Notes under the pieces: model-generated
The model's database searches: none
Seen by the model: only the letters and a program-made list of their open reading frames with translations
Told to the model about the DNA's origin: nothing
In this document: piece by piece, positions 60,629 to 64,000 of the stretch
Numbering within the stretch: the stretch's first letter is position 1
Layout of the letters: each line of letters opens with the position of its first letter
Position numbers and translations under genes: made by a program
DNA from: Hydrocarboniphaga daqingensis
Lineage (GTDB): Bacteria > Pseudomonadota > Gammaproteobacteria > Nevskiales > Nevskiaceae
Direction: 5' to 3'
Assembly: GCF_900129825.1 (NCBI RefSeq)
Contig: NZ_FQWZ01000005.1
Coordinates: forward strand, 1 to 64,000
DNA length: 64,000 nucleotides

Positions 60629-61453
60629 TCAGGCAGCGGCCTGACGGCCGAGATCCGACTCCAGCATCTTCGGCATCGGCATGTTCGGGCGCACTTCCAT
60701 GAACTCGACGGCGACACCGGGCGGCAGCTCGAAGCAGCTCGCAATGGCCCGGCCGATGACCTCGGGCTGGGTTACGCCGTCCCATTGAGCGCCCTTGGTC
60801 AACCAGTCCTGCATCGCCTCGGCGGCAGCCGCTGGATCGAAGTTGGCGATGCTGCCGGTAGCAACCGCGCCGGGGCTGAACACGGTGACCATGATGCCGT
60901 CAGGCTTGAGTTCATGGCGCAGCTCGCGCGACAGCTGCTCCACCGCTGCTTTGCTCGCGGAATAGACCGCCAGATGCGAAAACTCGTTGTCGTTGCGCAC
61001 CGTCGCGGAACTGACGTTGACGATGCGCCCACCACCGGCACGGCGCAGATGCGGGATCGCCGACTGACAGCAAAACAGCACAGAAAGGAAGTTCAGATCG
61101 ACGATGCGACGCACTTCGTCTTCGGGCATCAGTTCGATGCGCCGCGCAAACTGGAAGCCGGCGTTGTTGATGATGCCGTCGATCCGGCCATAGGCTGCCG
61201 CGACCTGCGACAGCGCCGCATCGATGTCGCCGCGCCGGCTGACGTCAGCACGCACCGCGATGGCACGCCCTTGCGGCAGAGACGCCAGCGCCTCGTCCAG
61301 CCGGGCTTGATCCCGCGCTAGCAGTGCCACGCGCGCCCCGCGCGCCACCAGTTCGGCCGCGGTCGCCAAGCCAATACCTTTTGATCCGCCGGTGACGACG
61401 ATGACTTGATCCTGCAACGATGATGCGGTGGGGCGGGGCGTGACGGCAGACAT
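60629..61453 (-). CDS. Short-chain dehydrogenase/reductase (Rieske operon)
   Basis: A 274-residue SDR. Cofactor motif VVTGGSKGIGLAT (about 19-31), NNAG, catalytic VNVSSATVRN and YSASK (about 164-168). It probably oxidises a hydroxyl or reduces a keto group on the substrate of the neighbouring Rieske oxygenase. It lies 13 bases after the oxygenase gene and 12 before the rubredoxin gene. Confidence 0.92.
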   Translation of the reverse strand: MSAVTPRPTASSLQDQVIVVTGGSKGIGLATAAELVARGARVALLARDQARLDEALASLPQGRAIAVRADVSRRGDIDAALSQVAAAYGRIDGIINNAGFQFARRIELMPEDEVRRIVDLNFLSVLFCCQSAIPHLRRAGGGRIVNVSSATVRNDNEFSHLAVYSASKAAVEQLSRELRHELKPDGIMVTVFSPGAVATGSIANFDPAAAAEAMQDWLTKGAQWDGVTQPEVIGRAIASCFELPPGVAVEFMEVRPNMPMPKMLESDLGRQAAA

Positions 61454-61466
61454 GGCGTGCTCTCGG

Positions 61467-62663
61467 TCAGCTGCTGCGATGGGTTTGGGCGGCGATCACG
61501 TCGGAAGTGCGATCGCGCAGGTCCTGAATCGTCCAATGGTGGTTGTCGTTGTGAAACTGCGACACGTTGACCTGGGCGCGATCCGTATAGAACTGCGAAT
61601 ACCAGCGCCGCAGCTTGGCAATCGGCCCGTCGTTACCGCACAGCGTCGGCTCCGGCCGATACAGCTTGCGTTCCCAGATGTAGACGTCTTCCATGAACGC
61701 GTCATACGACGCCTTGCAGTAGCCTTCGGCGGCCGCATCGAGCATCTCGGCGGTGAAGGCTGTGCTGTTGGCTTTGACGATGACACCGAACCAGTATTCC
61801 AGCGTGTTCTCGTCGACGGGACACCAAGACGTCAGGATCAGCGAGTCGAACTGACCGGAATCCTGGATCTGCCAGGTGTACTGGTAGGCCGGACCGTGGC
61901 TGATGTTACGGACGTACAGCTTGTCGTCCTGAACGTCGGCCGCGAGGCGAGTGTGCTTACCCCAGGTCAACTCTCCGGTGACGTGACCGTTCCATACCGG
62001 CAGCCATTGCTCGACATCGAAGCCGTGTATCGGCAGCAAGTGGCCTTTGTCGACGACGTTCTCGATCACTTCGCGAGCGTGGGTCTTGATCGTGATGCGG
62101 AAGCGGTGCCACTGCGGCGTCCAGCCAGCCGCACCGAATTCTGGCAGTGCGGGAATGTCGTATTCGGGCTCGCCACGCTCGGGGTCGAACCAGATCAACG
62201 CCGTATCGTTGATCTCCTTGGTGACAAACGAGCGAGCTTTGGCCTTCGGCGGAATCTTGTCGCAGTACGGGATCTTGACGCAGTCGCCGCCGCCGTTGAA
62301 CTGCCAGTTGTGGAACGGGCACTGCAGCGCGTTACCCAGCACTTTGCCGGCCGACAGGTCGGCGCCGAGGTGAGGGCAGAACGCTTCCAGGCAGCGCAGC
62401 TGACCGTCATCGCCGCGATAGAACGCCAGGCGCATGCCGAAGTAGTCGCGTGCAACTGCTTGGCCCTTCGGGAACTCGTCGCTCCATCCGACCATATGCC
62501 AGCCGCGTGCATAGCGCGGCGTACCATCGGCCAGCCGCGGAATCGTCTGCAGGTTGCGGCCAATGGTCGTGGCGCTGCTGCGCTGCAAGCTCTCGGCTTG
62601 CAGGTTCAGATCACCGCCGGTTCTCAAGTCTCCCGCCATTTCGCTCTCCAAGTGCGATGCCAT
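61467..62663 (-). CDS. Rieske non-haem iron oxygenase (KshA-like)
   Basis: A 398-residue oxygenase. Rieske 2Fe-2S site CPHLGADLS and CPFHNW (about 96-120), then a catalytic domain with ENVVDKGHLLPIHGF (about 206-220), giving the Asp/His/His mononuclear iron set. The opening RYARGWHMVGWSDEFPKGQ resembles oxygenase subunits of 3-ketosteroid 9-alpha-hydroxylase (KshA) and related terpenoid oxygenases. No dedicated reductase gene (KshB) is seen nearby. Start at the first ATG; one eight codons later is possible. First structural gene of the operon behind a LuxR-type regulator. Confidence 0.9.
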   Translation of the reverse strand: MASHLESEMAGDLRTGGDLNLQAESLQRSSATTIGRNLQTIPRLADGTPRYARGWHMVGWSDEFPKGQAVARDYFGMRLAFYRGDDGQLRCLEAFCPHLGADLSAGKVLGNALQCPFHNWQFNGGGDCVKIPYCDKIPPKAKARSFVTKEINDTALIWFDPERGEPEYDIPALPEFGAAGWTPQWHRFRITIKTHAREVIENVVDKGHLLPIHGFDVEQWLPVWNGHVTGELTWGKHTRLAADVQDDKLYVRNISHGPAYQYTWQIQDSGQFDSLILTSWCPVDENTLEYWFGVIVKANSTAFTAEMLDAAAEGYCKASYDAFMEDVYIWERKLYRPEPTLCGNDGPIAKLRRWYSQFYTDRAQVNVSQFHNDNHHWTIQDLRDRTSDVIAAQTHRSS

Positions 62664-62753
62664 CGTCTGTCACCCGGTGGCGACAAAACATTTGTACGCA
62701 AAGGTCGGCGAAGTGCCTATCAGCCATTTGGGTTAGAGATGCAAGGCGGTGCC

Positions 62754-63959
62754 TCATGCAAGTGCAGTGACCGAGTTGAGCAGCAGCTTCACCAGCAGTG
62801 TCTGGCGCGTAACACCGGTCTTGCAGAAGATCGAGCGCAGATGCGTGCGCGCCGTGTTGCGGCGGATGCTGAGCTTGAGCGCGGCTTCGTCCAGCGTCAG
62901 TCCGTCGACCAGCAGCAGCGCCAGCCGGCTTTCGACTCGGGTCAGGCCGAACAGACGCCGCGCCAGTTCATGCGCCGATTGCGGGGCACTCGCATTCGGG
63001 TCGCGGATGAACACCGTCACCGCCGGTCGGGTACGGCTATCCGACCACTGCGCGACCGGTATCGATCGGACCATCACCACTAGGCAGCTGTTGCCGGACG
63101 GGCGCGTTACCGGCATCGCATCGATGACCGCTGGGCCGTCGCCGCTGACGGCACCGGGCATGGCAAGCTGGATCGCGCGTGCTAGATCGCGCCGCTCCTT
63201 GGGACTTTCCGCGTAAAGCGTGTGGCCCGACAACCACAGCCCGTCACGCTGCGCCAGAATGCGTCGCGCTTCCGGATTCATTTCGACGATCTCGCCACTC
63301 TGCGCAATGCTGATGACGCCGAGCAACATCCGATTGACAGTACCGGCGAAGATCTGGCGCTCGCATTCCAGCGAGTCGAGACGGGAATGCAGCTGCAAGG
63401 CCCGCTTCAGATGCGGCAGCAGGTAGTGGATCAAGGCCTTGTCGTCGGCGTCGAATGTCGCAGCGTCATGGCCGCGCGTGATGCGCAGCCGACACTCGAC
63501 GCCTTCGCGCGTGTAGACATCGGCACCGAGTATGTGTCGTACGTCGATCGGCCGCATGTATTCACGGTAGATCGGGCTCTGTAGCCAGGCGTCAGTACCG
63601 ATCAGCTCTTCGACGGTGACCGCGCGATCCTCGTCAAGTCGCACGAAAGGATCGAGTGCGAAGTAGTGATTCTCGTAGGAGGCCTTGGCATCGAGGTCGT
63701 CGAGTCCGCAGTGAATCATCGTACCGCCGCCGTCGGGTCCAGGTGGCTTGAGCATCAGCACGACACTGCTGGCGCGCAAACGTACCAACAGCCGTTCGAT
63801 CAAGTCCTGCCACGGCGGGTTGTCCATCGTGCCGGTGTAGATCGCGGCCACCAGATCGGCCAGCTCGGTATCGACGTTCAGTACGGGTACCTCGCTCGAT
63901 ACCGGCAGCGGGCGATGCAGCGGGCGCAAGCTGCGCGGCAACTCGGTTACAACGGCCAT
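62754..63959 (-). CDS. LuxR-type transcription regulator
   Basis: A 401-residue regulator with a C-terminal LuxR HTH (about 335-395: LFGLTRVESRLALLLVDGLTLDEAALKLSIRRNTARTHLRSIFCKTG). The N-terminal part, about 200 residues, has no clear receiver; the middle part (VNRMLLGVISIAQSGEIVEMNPEARRIL) is PAS-like. Good AAGGAG ribosome site. Such regulators commonly stand beside steroid and aromatic gene sets in Nevskiales-type genomes (family knowledge, not checked). It is co-directional with, and 90 bases before, the Rieske operon. Confidence 0.88.
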   Translation of the reverse strand: MAVVTELPRSLRPLHRPLPVSSEVPVLNVDTELADLVAAIYTGTMDNPPWQDLIERLLVRLRASSVVLMLKPPGPDGGGTMIHCGLDDLDAKASYENHYFALDPFVRLDEDRAVTVEELIGTDAWLQSPIYREYMRPIDVRHILGADVYTREGVECRLRITRGHDAATFDADDKALIHYLLPHLKRALQLHSRLDSLECERQIFAGTVNRMLLGVISIAQSGEIVEMNPEARRILAQRDGLWLSGHTLYAESPKERRDLARAIQLAMPGAVSGDGPAVIDAMPVTRPSGNSCLVVMVRSIPVAQWSDSRTRPAVTVFIRDPNASAPQSAHELARRLFGLTRVESRLALLLVDGLTLDEAALKLSIRRNTARTHLRSIFCKTGVTRQTLLVKLLLNSVTALA

Positions 63960-64000
63960 GTCGTTCTCCTTGCTCCCGAGGTTCGCTGCGCCGGCTGTTG

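Noticed and set aside
61428..63083. 551-residue plus-strand open frame across the LuxR and Rieske genes
   Set aside because: It is antisense to two well supported genes on a GC-rich template, where long antisense frames are common; no motifs seen.

Overview
The window is a 64 kb stretch of a GC-rich chromosome, densely coded, with many ATGA/TGATG start-stop overlaps. It looks like an aerobic to microaerophilic gammaproteobacterium. This is inferred from the 5S rRNA tail, an FNR/Anr-type regulator with cysteine spacing like E. coli FNR, OmpW, LdhA and a ccoNOQP/GHIS cluster; the mix with ketosteroid-type Rieske genes suggests a Nevskiales/Xanthomonadales-like lineage, which I cannot confirm here. 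No CRISPR array, tRNA, prophage or insertion sequence was seen.

Layout. (1) 1-90: end of an rRNA operon with its terminator. (2) 178-9262: glucan-processing block, with a GH3 beta-glucosidase divergent from a tightly overlapping operon of a GH144/glycoamylase-like glucanase, a GH15 glucoamylase, an SbmA/BacA-type ABC half transporter with degenerate ATPase motifs, and a secreted CocE-like protein lacking catalytic residues. (3) 9311-13325: coiled-coil protein, hybrid sensor kinase, S1/P1 nuclease. (4) 13427-28831: oxygen-response island: flavodoxin-fold reductase, two tandem-domain universal stress proteins, ccoNOQP with ccoG/H/I/S and a TauE/SafE-like protein, hemN, a haem-PAS FixL with FixJ, a lone receiver protein and an Anr/FNR regulator. 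FNR-type boxes lie in front of the flavodoxin-fold gene, between ccoN and hemN, and further on between ompW and ldhA. (5) 28865-39012: NtrC-type sigma-54 activator with its sensor kinase, a porin and a PstS-like protein, followed by a near-perfect sigma-54 promoter with an inverted-repeat enhancer. That promoter drives an operon encoding a 'thermostable haemolysin' GNAT-like protein, an acyl-adenylate ligase, a haem-oxygenase-like oxidase, an SDR and a periplasmic repeat protein, with an ICMT-type methyltransferase behind. This is my leading candidate for an undescribed system. (6) 39047-48981: ompW/ldhA, Na+/H+ antiporter, K+ channel, PAS-HD-GYP protein, cytochrome b, ahpF/ahpC, alpha/beta hydrolase. 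(7) 49010-56409: FecA-like TonB receptor with a Fur-like site, then the DabA-DabB inorganic-carbon uptake pair with a divergent LysR regulator. (8) 56502-58880: second hybrid sensor kinase. (9) 58949-63959: Rieske oxygenase, SDR, rubredoxin and FAD-dependent dehydrogenase operon behind a LuxR-type regulator, resembling steroid/terpenoid ring-attack modules.

How it fits together. Region 4 plus ldhA/ompW reads as one regulon: FixLJ and Anr sense low oxygen, switch on the high-affinity cbb3 oxidase and oxygen-independent haem synthesis, and then fermentative lactate formation. Region 5 has a self-contained signal path (periplasmic sensor, activator, enhancer, sigma-54 promoter, biosynthetic operon). 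Region 7 pairs iron and bicarbonate acquisition without any RuBisCO gene in view, pointing to CO2 supply for heterotrophic carboxylations, although RuBisCO could lie elsewhere.
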